The translations under genes were made by a program, and so were the position numbers. From Ceratopteris richardii (taxonomy: Eukaryota > Streptophyta > Polypodiopsida > Polypodiales > Pteridaceae): 64,000 bases of DNA. The first letter of the stretch is position 1; each line of letters opens with the position of its first letter. The stretch lies in contig CM035444.1 of NCBI GenBank assembly GCA_020310875.1, positions 111,693,795 to 111,757,794 on the forward strand, in the 5' to 3' direction. The notes beneath the pieces are model-generated. The model saw only the letters and a list, made by a program, of their open reading frames with translations, ran no database searches and was not told the DNA's origin. This document shows positions 52,233-64,000 of this stretch, piece by piece.

Positions 52233-52568
52233 GATGTCTTTGGTACTTTTATTCTTTTAAGCTTCTCACTCTTTTCCATCGCCTTTCTGTTCTGATCTCC
52301 GTGCTTCGGTTGACCAATTGGCCGTTATCCATTGGTTTTCTTATCTAACCATGATTAATAGCCACCTCTGTGTCATTGTGTCTGTTAATACATGCATGTC
52401 GCCATTATAATGGTACATTTCCAATATTGCATTATGATTAGGGTTCTTGCCGCCTGACTTTTCCAGTGTTTCTACTTAATCTTGTTCTTCTCGTTGTTAG
52501 TCGCTATTGTGTCTTTGTGTGTTTGTCCCTTGTGTGCTCTGTGTTTTCGTTTGTTTCTGAGTGCGCCA
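52233..52568. other. Spacer between integrase remnant and unknown ORF
   Basis: T-rich sequence with no repeat or coding feature that I can support. It lies where a gypsy element would have the gap between pol and a 3' ORF. Confidence 0.5.
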
Positions 52569-53220
52569 TGGAAGCTCTTGCGAACATAGTAACCTTCCGT
52601 GCAGGTCTCACTCCAGATGTGAGTGAGTACTTGCGTGCTCAGGGGCTTCTGGCCTTCACTGAATTATCGTGGCATTTCAGTGGAGTGTCATCCCTATCAT
52701 GCGCAGATTATCTCTGCCATCACTGCCACGCCTGCTACAGAGCACTGCTAGCCCTTAATGTGCTTAAACCCCCATGTAATAGTTACACTAAACATGGTTG
52801 TTGAGGGATTCCGTCTCCCTCAGGAAGGGTTGGTCGATGGACCGCTCCTTCCCCTAGCAACCATGAAGGAATTATTTCCCCGGCACTCATCTAATGAGTT
52901 TGCCATTCTCTACCGACCCAAACCAGAGCACACTGCACTGCAATTTCTTGTAGCATCCTTAAACATGCAAAAACACATGTATGGCATTTCCAGGCCTTTT
53001 TACTCGATGATTGATACTGCCTCACGAGAGGGGGGTCAATTTCACATCCTTTTTCTTCCGGTGCATTCACCGTGAATGCTTAGTAGTTACCAAAAAACTT
53101 GCTAAGCATGAAATTCCTCGTACCCGATTACCCCACCTCCTCACTCTTCTCCTTCCGGTGATACAAGCCGCGCAACCACCTCCAACGGATACAGTGCTGT
53201 TACACGAGGAAGCTACATAG
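52569..53220 (+). pseudogene. Unrecognised ORF, frameshifted, next to the integrase remnant
   Basis: ATG 52569 has a good context (GCGCCATGG) and opens a frame (MEALANIVTFRAGL) to 52802. The likely continuation changes frame near 52770 and again near 53030, ending at TAG 53218-53220, for about 215 residues in all. Two Cys/His-rich turns (near 52705-52740) are seen, then a segment rich in Phe and Leu. No family is recognised. Its position after an integrase end on the same strand suggests the 3' ORF of an older gypsy-like element, but it could be a separate fragment. Element F is inserted directly downstream. Confidence 0.35.
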
Positions 53221-53234
53221 ATGCTCGAAGACGG

Positions 53235-53845
53235 TGTCACTCTAGCACAATGATGAGTACCAACGTGAGAAGATTCACCTCATAATTGTCAATCCGTGGA
53301 GACGTGAGGACTAGTATGAAGACTATGAGCAAGTGAAGGCACAAGTGTGTGAGTGAGAAGCACACAAGCATGCACACACATACACACACACGCGCACACA
53401 AGGCAAGAACAAGGAGAGGAACAATGGAGTTCTTTGCATTAGTCAAAAAGTCTCTTACATAAGCTCAATTCACAAACAATCTAACCCCAAAAATGAGCTC
53501 TCTAGCTCTTTTTATAGTTTTCTCACTAGCTTTGGCCTTGTCCAGACCTAGTGTCCGGCCTAATTAAAAATTAGGTTCTAGAGCCTATTTGAGGGCTCAA
53601 ACAGAGTCTAAAAATTATGAAAATTGGTATGTAGCTAATTCTAATACTCCTCAAGCTCAAGGACTCCTCGGCTTGAACAAAATGGAGTCTATTCTACCAA
53701 AAACAGAATTTACAATGTTTGTGTAGTGATTAAAATCACTTGAGTTGTGAATGATCAATGGAAAAAATGATTAGGACTTGTTGCCGTATTGTGCATGACT
53801 GCTCTATTGTACTTGTATGCTCTTCATATGACCTGTATGCCAACA
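53235..53845 (-). repeat. 3' LTR of element F (about 611 bp)
   Basis: On the minus strand it starts TGTTGGCATACA as in A. The other end is uncertain: TGACA at 53235 gives a TG/CA pair, but alignment with the other LTRs would put the end at 53241, where the normal CA has become GA. The (GT)n stretch and shared terminal block are present. Confidence 0.82.
53510..53516 (-). promoter_or_regulatory. TATA box in the LTR of element F
   Basis: TATAAAA on the minus strand before the conserved AGAGCTAGAGAGC segment. Confidence 0.5.
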
Positions 53846-53860
53846 TTCTCCCCCCTTCCT
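53846..53860 (-). other. Polypurine tract of element F
   Basis: AGGAAGGGGGGAGAA on the minus strand abuts the LTR; two A longer at its end than in A. Confidence 0.8.
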
Positions 53861-56800
53861 AGCGTCTGTCGCCCCTGACAGACCTTTGTTCTATCGGGTG
53901 GTCGATGTAGTATTGGATGACATTGGTGGCAAGTTCGTGTTCTCCTATCCTTAAGCCTCTTGCTAGATCAGCTTCCAATGCATCCCAATTTATTGCACCG
54001 GGAACCTCTGGTTGCAGTGTGGTGTAGTACTCAGAGTACATGGCTTGTTCACAAGCAAAAAGTTGGATCAAGTGTGTTGGCTTAGGTGCAAACACTTCTA
54101 ATGGTACTCCCAAAATCCGGATCGGAACATTTCTTCGAATGTATGTTTATAGCATGCAGGGAGGTATTTGATGCGTGCATGCCAGGCATATGCTACCCTA
54201 ATGTTGGGGGTGGTGCTCATGTCGTACACTAAATCGTAGTTTCCATTAGTAAACCCCGATAGCCGTATCTGTGGGGCTTCCGCATTTTGAAAGGTCTTGA
54301 GGACTACCTGCATCATATCCAAAATCTTAAGCATCATTTGGGCCGCCACATCTGGCATGGGCTTCAATCGCGGCATCCAATGTCGAATTGTTCCCATCAT
54401 GTACGCTACTGACGGTGGTCCCTGTGGTGGCGCAATGTATGGATAATTGAGCCATTCCTTGCATTGTGCGTTATTCTGGACCTTTATGTTGAATGCTTTC
54501 CATGAGCGGCGTCGTGGAGCAGGGCCATAGCATGGATTATAGAGGAGATGTAATGGCGCATTGTTCTAGGTGCGGAGCATTTCAGGATAGGTTTCAAGAA
54601 GTTTCTGCTGCCATGTTGGTTGATGGATCTTGCCTTTTTGCACCTCTGTAGGAAGGTCTTCGGGTTGAAATTGGGTTGCGAAGGAAGGTATCTTCCCTGT
54701 GACTCTCTGTATTTCTGCGTTATAATCTACCAAAATGATATAGTAAGGCCTGTATTGGAGTTCGGATGAGAGGATAAGGCGTCTCGATGATAGGTTTTTG
54801 AAGTAATTGGATTGTAATACAGTCTCTTCTATGACTCTCATAGCCTGATTTTGCACGACGGTTCGCTCTTCATGTGAACTCCCGATTTCCTCCACTTGTC
54901 GTAGCCATGGGGGTCGTGGTGCTTCAAATGTGTCCTGACCTTCTTCCGTTTGTTGACCTCCTGGGAAGGGTTGTGGGTCGTATTCTTCTTCAAATGTTTG
55001 TTCCACAAGAATTTGTACTATTTCTTCGTCGGTGGGAGCCTTTGGAGGGGAAGGTGGTCTTTCATATTGTAGTAGGCGTGCTTGCAACTATGTGACCTGT
55101 GTCTGGAGATCTTGTAGGGCCTCTGAGTCTGTGAGAAGTGAAGCCGCTGATGAGGTAGTTTGAGGGGCAGTCGTTGTGTCTTTTTGTTGTTTCTGCTTCA
55201 GTTGACTCAGTTCCTCTGATAGCTGGTCATGTGCTTCAAGCAGCAAGGCATAGTCTTCCAATATGATCTTGATATTGTCGGGGGTCACTTCTTGGAACTT
55301 TGATGGGCTGATGGGTGCCCCTGGTGTGCTTTCGATGGCTGCTTCTAAGTTCTCTTGGTTCTGTTGTTGTAGGCGTCGATTCTCCTCGTGAGCAGCTGCA
55401 AGGTGTCTTCTAAGAAGGGCATATTGCATTGAAGTCTTGAATTGCGTTCTAGTTGTGTTTTTAGATGGCCTTCTACCACTTGTATTGCTTCTTGGTCTGT
55501 ATTCTGTAACTGTACTTCCAATACACTATGAGCCTCTTGTAAAGTTTGGAATTGTGTATGGAGGCGAGCATTCTCCTCTTCTACCGCAGCAAGACAATTT
55601 TGTAGCACCTCCGAGTACTCTTGCAGTCGTGCATTATGTTCCTGGAGCTGATTGTACTCTGTCCTTAACTGTGAAATACATGCTAGCATGGTGTCCAATG
55701 CATTGCCTATGGATGATGGTGTTGCTTGTACAATGGAGGATGCATGGGGAGGGGATTGGGGAATGGGAAGCGTGAATGATGTGTCTAATGGAGATGTGTG
55801 TGTGGGTGAAATTGGTGGAGGGGGAATGGGGGAAGGTGGAAGTGTGGGGGGAGGGGGAGGTGCTGTGGGTGGTGAAATGTCCATGCTTTCAGGAGTGGAA
55901 GCAAGTGTGGTGTCTACCATATACGTTGGAATGGTAGGTGGTGTGTGTGTGAAAGTGGTGAATAGATGAGAAGTGGGGTTGGGAGCTGAAAATAAAGGGA
56001 ATGGTTGAGACCAGGGTTGAAAAGTTCTAGCAAGAAAGGCATGGAGGGATTGGAGAAGTGGGGGGATGGGGATTGGGGGTTGAGGTCGTAGAGGCGGGGA
56101 GGTTATGAAGGGTGGTGTGGTGGTAGGAAAACCCAAGAATATAGATCTAGAGTCAGGATGACCTATGGCTGAGGGTATGGGGAATGGTTGTCCTAGGGCA
56201 GGCTCTATGAGTGATTCGGTGGAATGTGTGGTGATGGTGGTAGCTTCGTAGATTGGGTTTTCATGGGTGGAGAATAGGGTTGAACTAGAGGTGGGAGTAC
56301 GGAAGATGAAGGTTGGTTTGGTGGGTTGGGTGGTCGAGGTGATCTCCACAGCTTCTGTTCTAGGGGGCGATGGTGGGGGTGTGGGTGGTAGTGGTTCAGT
56401 TGACTCTTCATGGATGATTGTATGCTCTTGGCTAGTGGTTACTGCTGCTTGGGAGGTTGTCTCAATGGGTTTGGATGTAATAATCGGTGCTTCTGTCGTT
56501 GTAATGGGGATCTGGATGTTTTTACCTGACCCTGGTCGTGTTTGGAATCTTCGTGGATCATATTGAACTGGAGACCTCCTAATGGCGGTCCGAACTACTT
56601 CCACTACCCCATATGTTTCTGCCATTAATAAGAGACCTTCACTATATTCTGAGTCAACTCCTGCTTCTTCCAAAAGCTGAGTCATGAGTACCCTACTGCT
56701 CTGTTCGGTGAGCAGTTGTTGCGATCGCACTCGTTCCATGATTTGGTACAGCCTTTGGAGTTCTGCTGTATAAGTTGGGGCTTCAGTGGTCTCCTCTTCG

Positions 56801-58137
56801 TCTGCTCCTTCTTCTAGGTGTCCTTGTTGTTGACCTTGCTGATCGTCACCCCAATGTACATGGCGACCTTTTGTGGATTTTCTTATTCTTTGTGAAGATG
56901 TGCCTTGTTCTTCTGTATCTGAATAAAACTCTACATCAGAGAGTTGTGTACTTTGTAAGAATGCTTTGAAGTCATGGGGATCCATCCCTTTAGCATCTCC
57001 AGTTGTAGCAAATTCAAATTCAGATGGAGCAGGAGGAGCCGAAGGGGCAGCTTGTGTCATAGTTTCAGATCCAGACCTGGGTATTCTAATGGTAAAGGGA
57101 GGTACCATGGCCTCCCCTCGTGGCGATACTTCAGGAGTAGTCAGAACTTCACGTGTCTGGACACAAGGGATTGAACCCCTCATCCGCTTGGATTGATGTG
57201 TGGACGTCTTGAGCCTCTTAAACATTTGTAATTGTGCCCAAGTTAAGGCACGTTCAATGGGTACATCGTATGCTAAGCACCGGTAGATAATGTGTGTGAT
57301 TGCACAGCAACCGTTCACCACTAATTTCCTAGAAGACCTTTTATTTGCTTCATACAACTGCTCTATAATCCATACAGGAAGCTTAATTGGTAACGCACCT
57401 GTCTCCGCTAAGTAAAGAGCGAACCAAATTCTTTTGTGCAGTTGTGTGAAGCGGTCTTGACCGGGGAAAGCAAAATGTTGCATGCACATACGGAGAGGGA
57501 TGGACACGTTTGGTGTGAGTGCTGCCATGTCTTTAAGCTTCAGTAGTTTCCTATCCTTCATGTTAGTAGGAACGAGAGCATCCTTCTCAGAAGGTACATG
57601 TGTGCCGTGCATATTCAAAGCAGAGCTCACCAACTCCAAGGTAAGTTCAAACCTCTTTAACTCGTTGTTGCCCAGCAAGGAAGGAAGAACAAATGATCCT
57701 GGTTTGTCGTTTTCTGCATTAGCCTGTAATGTTGAGACCAGATAGTAGCATCGGAGGAGGTCTGGTTTGGGTAATGGTGCCTCGAAGTACTCAGCTAGCC
57801 CTGCACGTTGCCATATGGTCTGAAGATCCTGTGTGTTTTGTAGAGTCTCAAACTCCTTGGAGAAGAATTGGAATCTGACCCAAGATTTGTCATACTCGCA
57901 CTTAGACTCCCATATATACTTGGCCTCTGCTAATGGACCTGGCATGCCATTGAACCAATGAGAATTGACATGTACTCTCTCTGTGATCCCTGTGGGTGGA
58001 TCCGGTACCGGGATCTGCTGAAGGTGTTGCAGCTCCACAGGTCGTTCAGTTGATGGCACATCAACAAGTAGACTATCCACATCAATTCCTGTAGTACTTA
58101 TCCCTGCCTGGGAGCTCGGACCTGTTGCTTTTGCCGT
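53859..58137 (-). pseudogene. ORF2 of element F, broken, start codon lost
   Basis: Alignment with A puts the start at 58137-58135, where ATG has become ACG; the frame is otherwise open to about 55400. The N-terminal domain, acidic block, Pro/Thr/Ser-rich region (55740-56560) and coiled coil (55100-55710) follow as in A. Breaks: frameshift near 55345-55430 in the coiled coil, TAG 55088, TAG 54566 (Trp in A), frameshift near 54100. The C-terminal domain is otherwise well kept and ends at 53859, just before the polypurine tract as in A. The predicted splice acceptor lies 28 bases upstream of the ACG. Confidence 0.9.
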
Positions 58138-58165
58138 GAGAGTGCTTGTAGTTGTTGATGCTTAT

Positions 58166-58193
58166 CTGCTAGAAGAAGAGAGAGGCACATTAG
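58166..58193 (-). promoter_or_regulatory. Predicted 3' splice site ahead of ORF2 (element F)
   Basis: The minus strand has CTAAT (58189-58193), then CTCTCTCTTCTTCTAGCAG ending at 58166. It is almost the same as in C. Confidence 0.6.
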
Positions 58194-58453
58194 CATTGCA
58201 TTGGAAACAGGATGTTATGGTGTTCCCTCCACAATACCAACATGACATTTCGAGTGGTTAGAGGTCAGTGGTTGAAGTGTTCGTGATGTGTGTACATGTG
58301 GGTTAGTAGGTTAGGGTTCACTCTAGATGCATACTTTGGTTGTGCAATGTTCTCAAAATGCACCTACATCAGAGGGGAAGGATTTATAGAGGTGGGTCAG
58401 GGGGTTTGACATGGGGTTTGGGTCTCCAAACTTTGATGCTGGAATCGTTGCTT

Positions 58454-61400
58454 TTATTGGCGATGATGTGTGAAGGTTTGCGGACTGGAGTGTGTTGGGT
58501 TTGGGACTTTTTGGGTACCCATTTCCAAACATTCCGAGGCGTGACCGAGAATGTGGTGGTGTGGAGTGTAGATGGTTGCCTTTGGATGGGAGTGTTGGTT
58601 TGATCTTGTGATTGGAGATGAAGTTATTTGAGCTAGTAAGCAGGTCTTGGGCACCCATATTTGTCTAGCTTTTGGGATCGCCTTCATTGACTGCTTTGGA
58701 ACCCAAATAGAAATGGTTTGTCTAGATTGATGTCTAGGGTACTCCTTTGCTGTAGTCCTCGACACTGTAGCTTGCTTGATGCCTCTTTGGAATCCTATCT
58801 CCAAAGCCAAGGGTTGTTCACCTTTGTGTATCCAGATTTGTTTCATGCCATGGGGTATTCTGTATTGTACTGGTTGGTGTTCATTCTTCTTGGTCCTCGG
58901 GCTCCTCTGTATCTTGTATTTTCCGGCTTGCTTTCCTCGAATTCTCTTTGGAAAAGAAGGGAACTCCTTGTTGACTTCTGTACCTTCGTCATGAGTGGCA
59001 ATCCTTTGCACCATAGAACTTTGGTCAAGAGTAGCATGGTTCATTTCAAGTGGACTCCTGGAAGGACCAAGATTTCGGGCCTCTTCTAGCGGCCTATGTG
59101 CTTGATTTTCTAATTCAATCGTGATGTGGTTTTGGCCTACCCATGCCTGAAGAAGTCCACTTCTTAGGTTGAGGCTGACTGCATGATCATAGATCCAGTC
59201 TTGGCCCAGGACAAGAGGTTCGGTAAGATCCTCGTCTTCACACACCAGCACTTTGACTGTCATTAGCACCTCTTGAATGTAGAGGGGAAGTCCCACCTCA
59301 CCAATGCAAGGGGTTTCCACACCTCCCAATACTATGAGATATGCCTCTATAGGATTGATTTGTAATTGTAGCTCTTGGCAGTAAGAAAGTCGAACTGCAC
59401 TAGTGGTTGCCCCTGAGTCAATTAAAGCTCTCACTGTCCTTACACTCTCTCCTTGTCCTACTTCTAGGGTTACAAAAGGCCGTCGATCGATTATTCTATG
59501 GGAACGTCCACTTGAAGCCTCGCACATGGCCATGGGATAGCCTAGAGATTCTTGAGTGTCAGGCATAGGCGGGTCTCTGCCTTGTCTCCTCAATTTCATT
59601 CGTCGGATGCATTCTAAAGCTTCTGCCTGTGCTTCTTCTCTAATTCGTTTCTCTTCTTCTTTACGTTTCTTGGCAGTGTTGAGTCGATTTAGCATCTCTT
59701 CAGTCAGGGGTTCTTGATATAACTTGACTCTGCATCCACTTATGTAACTTGGTAGAATATCACCCTCTAGAGTGGCTAGTTGAATTGCTCCACTTGTGGA
59801 GATTCTATTGATAATCATTGGCCCGTAACCTCTCTTCTCTAACTTCCGTGCATGTTGCTTCAAGGTGTAGACTAGGACTAGGTCTCCTGCTTTCAAGCCC
59901 TTATCCTTGACGTGTGCATCGAAATATGCCTTTTGCCTCTTCTTGGCTGCATAAATTCCTGCTGCAGCCCTCAATCGTGTTTCACCTAATCGTTCAAGAT
60001 CGAAGATTCTAGAGGACAACTCATGGCCTGTCCAATCATGCTCTTGTGCTACTTTCAAGGTTGGTATCAAAAAATCCAATGGTAGCACTGCATTCTAGCC
60101 GAAAACCATTTGAAAGGGTGTGGCTTGGAGTACCGTTTTATAGGCAACTCTGTATGCCCAAACAGCATGGTGTAGCTGTTTGTCCCAATCCAAGCGTTTG
60201 TTATTCACTAATTTGGTTAGCACATTGCATAGAATCTTATTTGTGCTTTTGGCTTGTCCATTAGCTTGTGGGTGATAGGGGGCAGACTTCTTGTGTATCA
60301 CCAAGAACTCTTGAAGAAGATTTTCAATGACTTCATTCAAGAAGTGAGTCCCTCTATCACTTACTAGCTCTATGGGTAGCCCGTATCGAGTGAACACATT
60401 CTCAAATAAGAATTTAGCGGTCGTTTGGGCATCATTCTTCAATGTGGCTTTCACTTCTACCCACTTGGTTAGATAATCCATGGCCACAATGATATACTCA
60501 GCATGTGAACCCTTAGCTAGGGGATTAATAGGACCAACAAAGTCTATTCCCCACTTAGAAAATGCACGTCCACCCATCATAGGTTTCAGTGGCATCTCAT
60601 CCTTGCGTATAGGATACTGAGTTCTCTGACAAACATCACACCATTTCACATAGGTATGTGCATCCATGTGAAGGGTCGGCCACTAGAAGCCCGCAAATAG
60701 TATTGCCTTGATCACCCGATCTGGTCCAAAGTGTCCTCCTGCTACACCTTGGTGAGCAGTTTCCAAGATCTTGAGATATTCACTCTCATGGACACATAGT
60801 CTCAGGTAACCATCTTTACCACGCTTGTATAGATTATCACCAATGATTGAGTAATCTAGGGCTTCTTGTTCTAGACTTCTTTGTCTCGTCAGGGTCATAT
60901 CTGGAGGGAATGTTTTCGTCCTCAAGAAGGCTACTAATGGTTCACTCCAATCTGGCACTATGGACACTTGGTAAAGAGTGTCATGTTCCACAGGTGTTTT
61001 AGTGCAACAGATTGGGCATTCTTTACACATCTTATGTACATCAACTTCCATAGTAGGCCAATGCACTCTGAGTCTCCTTAGTGTCTGTAGGGTTCGTTGT
61101 TTTGAGTAGTGTTGCTCTAATGCACCTACGTGTGCCAACTGCAACCATTTAGCGTACTCATCCTCTTCCACACAACAAGCCAATATCCCTTGATCTGTCT
61201 GTTTGTACATACTTCCTGCCATGATATGGTACTTCTGGGCTTTTACTACCTCTCTATCTTGAGTGTTTATGACTAGGTGATTAGGCTTGTATGTCAATAC
61301 TGGCACTAATGGCTTAGCCCACTGAGGTACAACTTCCAAATTAAACAAGTAAGAGTCAGGAAGGTCATCTGATACTCCTTGTGGGGCTTCTACCGATGTG

Positions 61401-63320
61401 AGCCTAGAGAGATGATCTGCTCTCAAATGAGTCTTGCCTTTTCTCACCACTACCTCAAAGTCATATTCCATTAGTAAGAGGAACCATCTCACCAATCTAC
61501 CTGTGTTGCATGGCTTGTTCACCAAGTAAAATAGAGCTTGATGATCAGTAAAAAATTTAAACTTATTTGCAAGCAAATAATGTCTAAACTTTTTAACCGC
61601 ATACACCATGCCCAATCCCTCTCGTTCGGTAGTGGTATAGTTTCGCTCAGCTGCGTTCAATTGTCTACTCGCATAGGCAATTGGAAGATCCATATTACCT
61701 TCCCTGTAGGTTGTGCAAGCACACATCCAATGGCATAATTGGATGCGTCCACATGCACATGGAAGGGCTTATTCCAATCTGGTGTAGTCAAGATTGGTGC
61801 TGAGCATAATCGCCGTTTGAGCTCATTGAAAGAGTTCTCACATTCCTCAGTCCACTCAAAGTTCGTCAGAAGTCCATTCAAAGGCTTTGCAATGATGGCA
61901 TACATGTGAATGAAACGTCTATAATAACCACAATGCCCCATGAAAGCTTGCACTTCCTTGACATTCTTTGGCCTAGGTAGTTCTGCAATAGCCCTCACCT
62001 TCTCTTCGTCAGTGGAGATGCCGTTCTTTGACACTATGTGTCCTAAAATCTTGCCTTGCCTGACCATGAAAACGCACTTTTCTGGGTTCAGGCAGACTTG
62101 ATATTCTCTACATTTGTCAAAGATTTGCCCTGAGTTCAGGTATATGTGTTTGTCTAATGTTGGAATGAGCACAGAGATCATCAACATAGACTTTCAAATT
62201 CTTTCTCAGGAACTCTTTAAACACATGGTACATCAATCTCTGGAAGGTTGCGGGAGCATTGGTAAGCCCGAATAGCATTACCCTAAAAGCGAATATGCCC
62301 CACTCCGTGGCAAAAGCCGTCTTATGTTGATCTTCTGGTGCTAGAGAACCCATCTAGGAAGCTGTACACTTCCTTGCCGGCTACCCTTTCTAATAAATGC
62401 TCGGTGATAGGAAGCGGATAACTATCCCTGATAGTGGCTGTGTTAACCTTCTTCAAGTTAATGCATACACGTAATTTACCATTCTTTTTGGGCACCACTA
62501 CAATGGGGGACACCCATTCAGTGTGCTCAATTTCATAGATAAATCCAGCTTCAACCAAGCGGTCTATCTCTTCTTTGATCTTGGCAGCATAGTTGTCATT
62601 GTATGTGTATGGCTTTTGTTTAGAAGGTCTGGCCTCTCTGGTCATGGGAATCGTATGGGCGCATATCTCAGGGTCTACACCTTTCAAATCTTTGTAGCTC
62701 CAAGCGAATACATCTATGTACTCTCTTAGCAAAGCTATCAGCTCATGCTCCTCTTCCTTAGTGAGGTCATGTCCTATGTAAGTGCACCTCTCTTCTCCTT
62801 CTTCTATGGCTACCACTACCTTCTTGGTGGTTTCTTTGTTATCATAGGCCTCTCCTGCTTGTGCATCGCATTTTGGCATTCTTACCATGACTCTCCTATC
62901 TTCTATTGCATACTTCTTGAAATTTTCAGGGATCTCAAACAGGGATTCTTCCTCCTCTAGTGCGGCTTCTCTCTTCTTCCTTTTCTTTCCTTCACTCTTA
63001 GTGGTCACTCGTGTGGTTAATCTCACATCATTAGTGAGCTCTTCATGTCTCTGAGGGTAAACTTCTACTTCATAGAAATATTCTTTGTCTGATGCAAAGG
63101 GTGGATCCATGATGATTGACTCAAGATCGGATTCACTTGCATCTTCAAATGCATCAGGGCTAGATTCGCATTCTTCTAAAACTGCATCTCCCATGATTGG
63201 CTCTATGGAGAAGACAAAAATGTCATAGCCATCCTCATCACAGTGGGGTGTCAATTGCTCTTCATTGATGGCTACATCCATAGTTGCTAGAATTTATGCC
63301 CAGCCGTGAGGTTCAAATTC
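58454..63320 (-). pseudogene. Pol polyprotein of element F, 5'-truncated and broken
   Basis: Coding starts in the linker before reverse transcriptase and ends at 58454. TAA near 63290 replaces a Glu codon. Near 62340 a net 20-bp deletion removes about seven residues of reverse transcriptase (the Gly-Tyr-Asn-Gln segment) and shifts the frame. Single-base frameshifts lie near 62150 and 61700. TAG 60683 replaces a Trp in the second H2C2 module; TAG 60095 replaces a Gln after the integrase core. YVDD, RNase H, both H2C2 modules, the D-D-E integrase residues and the second protease (DSGAT near 59415, LGQDW near 59205) can all be read. The 544-codon end segment (60088-58454) is uninterrupted. Confidence 0.92.
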
Positions 63321-63380
63321 TTCGTCTGGAAATACATCCATAGTTGCTAGAATTTATGCCCAGCCGTGAGGTTCAAATTC
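63273..63380. repeat. 60-bp tandem duplication at the pol breakpoint of F
   Basis: Bases 63273-63320 recur without change at 63333-63380, a period of exactly 60. Parental order in other copies shows the first copy is in place; the second starts at a TAC shared by both ends. Homology to the element stops at the end of the second copy. Confidence 0.93.
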
Positions 63381-64000
63381 TGTGTAATCTGAGTCTATTG
63401 TCATGTTGATTAAGTTTAATCATTAAGTGAAGTTCATTGAAGTGTTAAGTAAATTGATTAACACGAAAAGTGAAGAAGTTATACAGCAACTGTCTGGTAT
63501 GGAAGTGTGTTGAAGAACGCATTCAAAACAGTATTGGGAAGATAGTCCGATTTAGCGCGTTAATTCGGTGAAGTAGTGTACTCTTAATCTGTATATTTGG
63601 GAAAAGACAAACATGGCCTCTGTTTACAGACCCCTAATCATCCCAAGAACCCAGACTTGAATTAAACTTTAAACAGATAACTTAATCCAAAGTTTAAGTT
63701 TAATAGATACTTCAGCCAAAATCATTCAAATCAAAAAAAAATTTGCACCCCTAAGCTTATATCTCACTCCTCTTCACTCCTGACCCTCTGTCTCGCCCAA
63801 AGAACCTCTTTAATCTCTCTGTCCCATCCCGCGATATTGAAAACATCTTTAATCACGTGTAAATGCATTTTCAAAATACTTTTGATGTTGAAATCTTAAT
63901 GTAGCTTACCTTTGGGATATCTTTCTTAAGTCTTGGGCTCACAAGGTAGCTTTTGGACTTGTATAGCACGATACTGCTCAGGCGATACCGATCGCTGTCT
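63381..64000. other. Unassigned sequence at the right edge
   Basis: AT-rich 5' part without repeats, frames or homology to the elements. It begins TGTGTAATCT, which could be an LTR end, but no partner is in the window. The last 35 bases (GGCGATACCGATCGCTGTCT) recall the CGCGATA minisatellite cores, so an element leader is possible. Confidence 0.4.

Larger units (their letters stand above)
53235..63380 (-). mobile_element. Element F: 3' part of a decayed copy of A's family
   Basis: The minus strand reads pol (from just before reverse transcriptase), second protease, ORF2, polypurine tract and 3' LTR. Homology to gag-pol ends abruptly at 63380. Gag and the first protease are not found to the right within the window, so F is either truncated or interrupted there. 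LTR and ORF2 match A better than B, C or D. Confidence 0.92.

Noticed and set aside
52466..52568. Hydrophobic N-terminal extension before the ATG at 52569, like a signal peptide
   Set aside because: It starts with GTG and only reflects T-rich DNA; the good-context ATG is downstream.

Overview
The window is intergenic, transposon-saturated DNA of a land plant. Primer-binding sites match the 3' end of plant tRNA-Asp(GTC) (gypsy-type elements) and initiator tRNA-Met (a copia element). The polymerase motifs are those of the plant Ogre/Tat/Athila (OTA) branch of Ty3/gypsy. No host gene, rRNA or tRNA gene was found. The species cannot be named from this; a large, repeat-rich genome is likely.

Almost everything is one lineage of very large LTR retrotransposons inserted into each other. 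Left to right: element A (+), 1-13379, the 3' part of a copy with two intact reading frames and a 3' LTR; element D (+), 13380-17735, the 3' part of an older copy whose ORF2 was hit by A; element C (-), 17736-23329 and 40158-49618, an old copy hit by D in ORF2 and by B in its RNase H domain; element B (-), 23330-40157, a complete 16.8-kb copy with two 623-bp LTRs and a 5-bp target duplication; element E (-), 49619-51889, the 5' part of a Ty1/copia element hit by C; a gypsy-like remnant plus an unrecognised ORF, 51890-53234; element F (-), 53235-63380, the 3' part of a decayed copy of A's family; and 620 bp of unassigned DNA.

The shared plan of A, B, C, D and F is LTR (570-640 bp), tRNA-Asp primer site, a long leader with GC-rich minisatellites, one huge gag-pol frame (about 3,200 codons when whole), a short spacer with a splice-acceptor-like signal, a second frame (ORF2, about 1,400 codons), a G-rich polypurine tract and the 3' LTR. 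Gag-pol order is an unrecognised N-terminal domain, retrotransposon gag, three CX2CX3HX4C knuckles, aspartic protease, reverse transcriptase, one RNase H, two tandem H2C2 zinc modules, integrase core, a second aspartic-protease-like domain, and a basic Trp-repeat tail. The second protease and the doubled H2C2 module are the most unusual points. ORF2 sits where Athila-type elements carry an env-like gene, but has no visible signal peptide or membrane segment. It has two globular domains joined by a Pro/Thr/Ser-rich stretch and a long coiled coil.

Decay differs among copies. A has no disabling change in the part visible. B's LTRs differ at only three sites by eye but its frames carry stops and frameshifts. 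C has lost its integrase core and second protease through an internal deletion. D and F carry several stops, many of a type expected from deamination of methylated cytosine.
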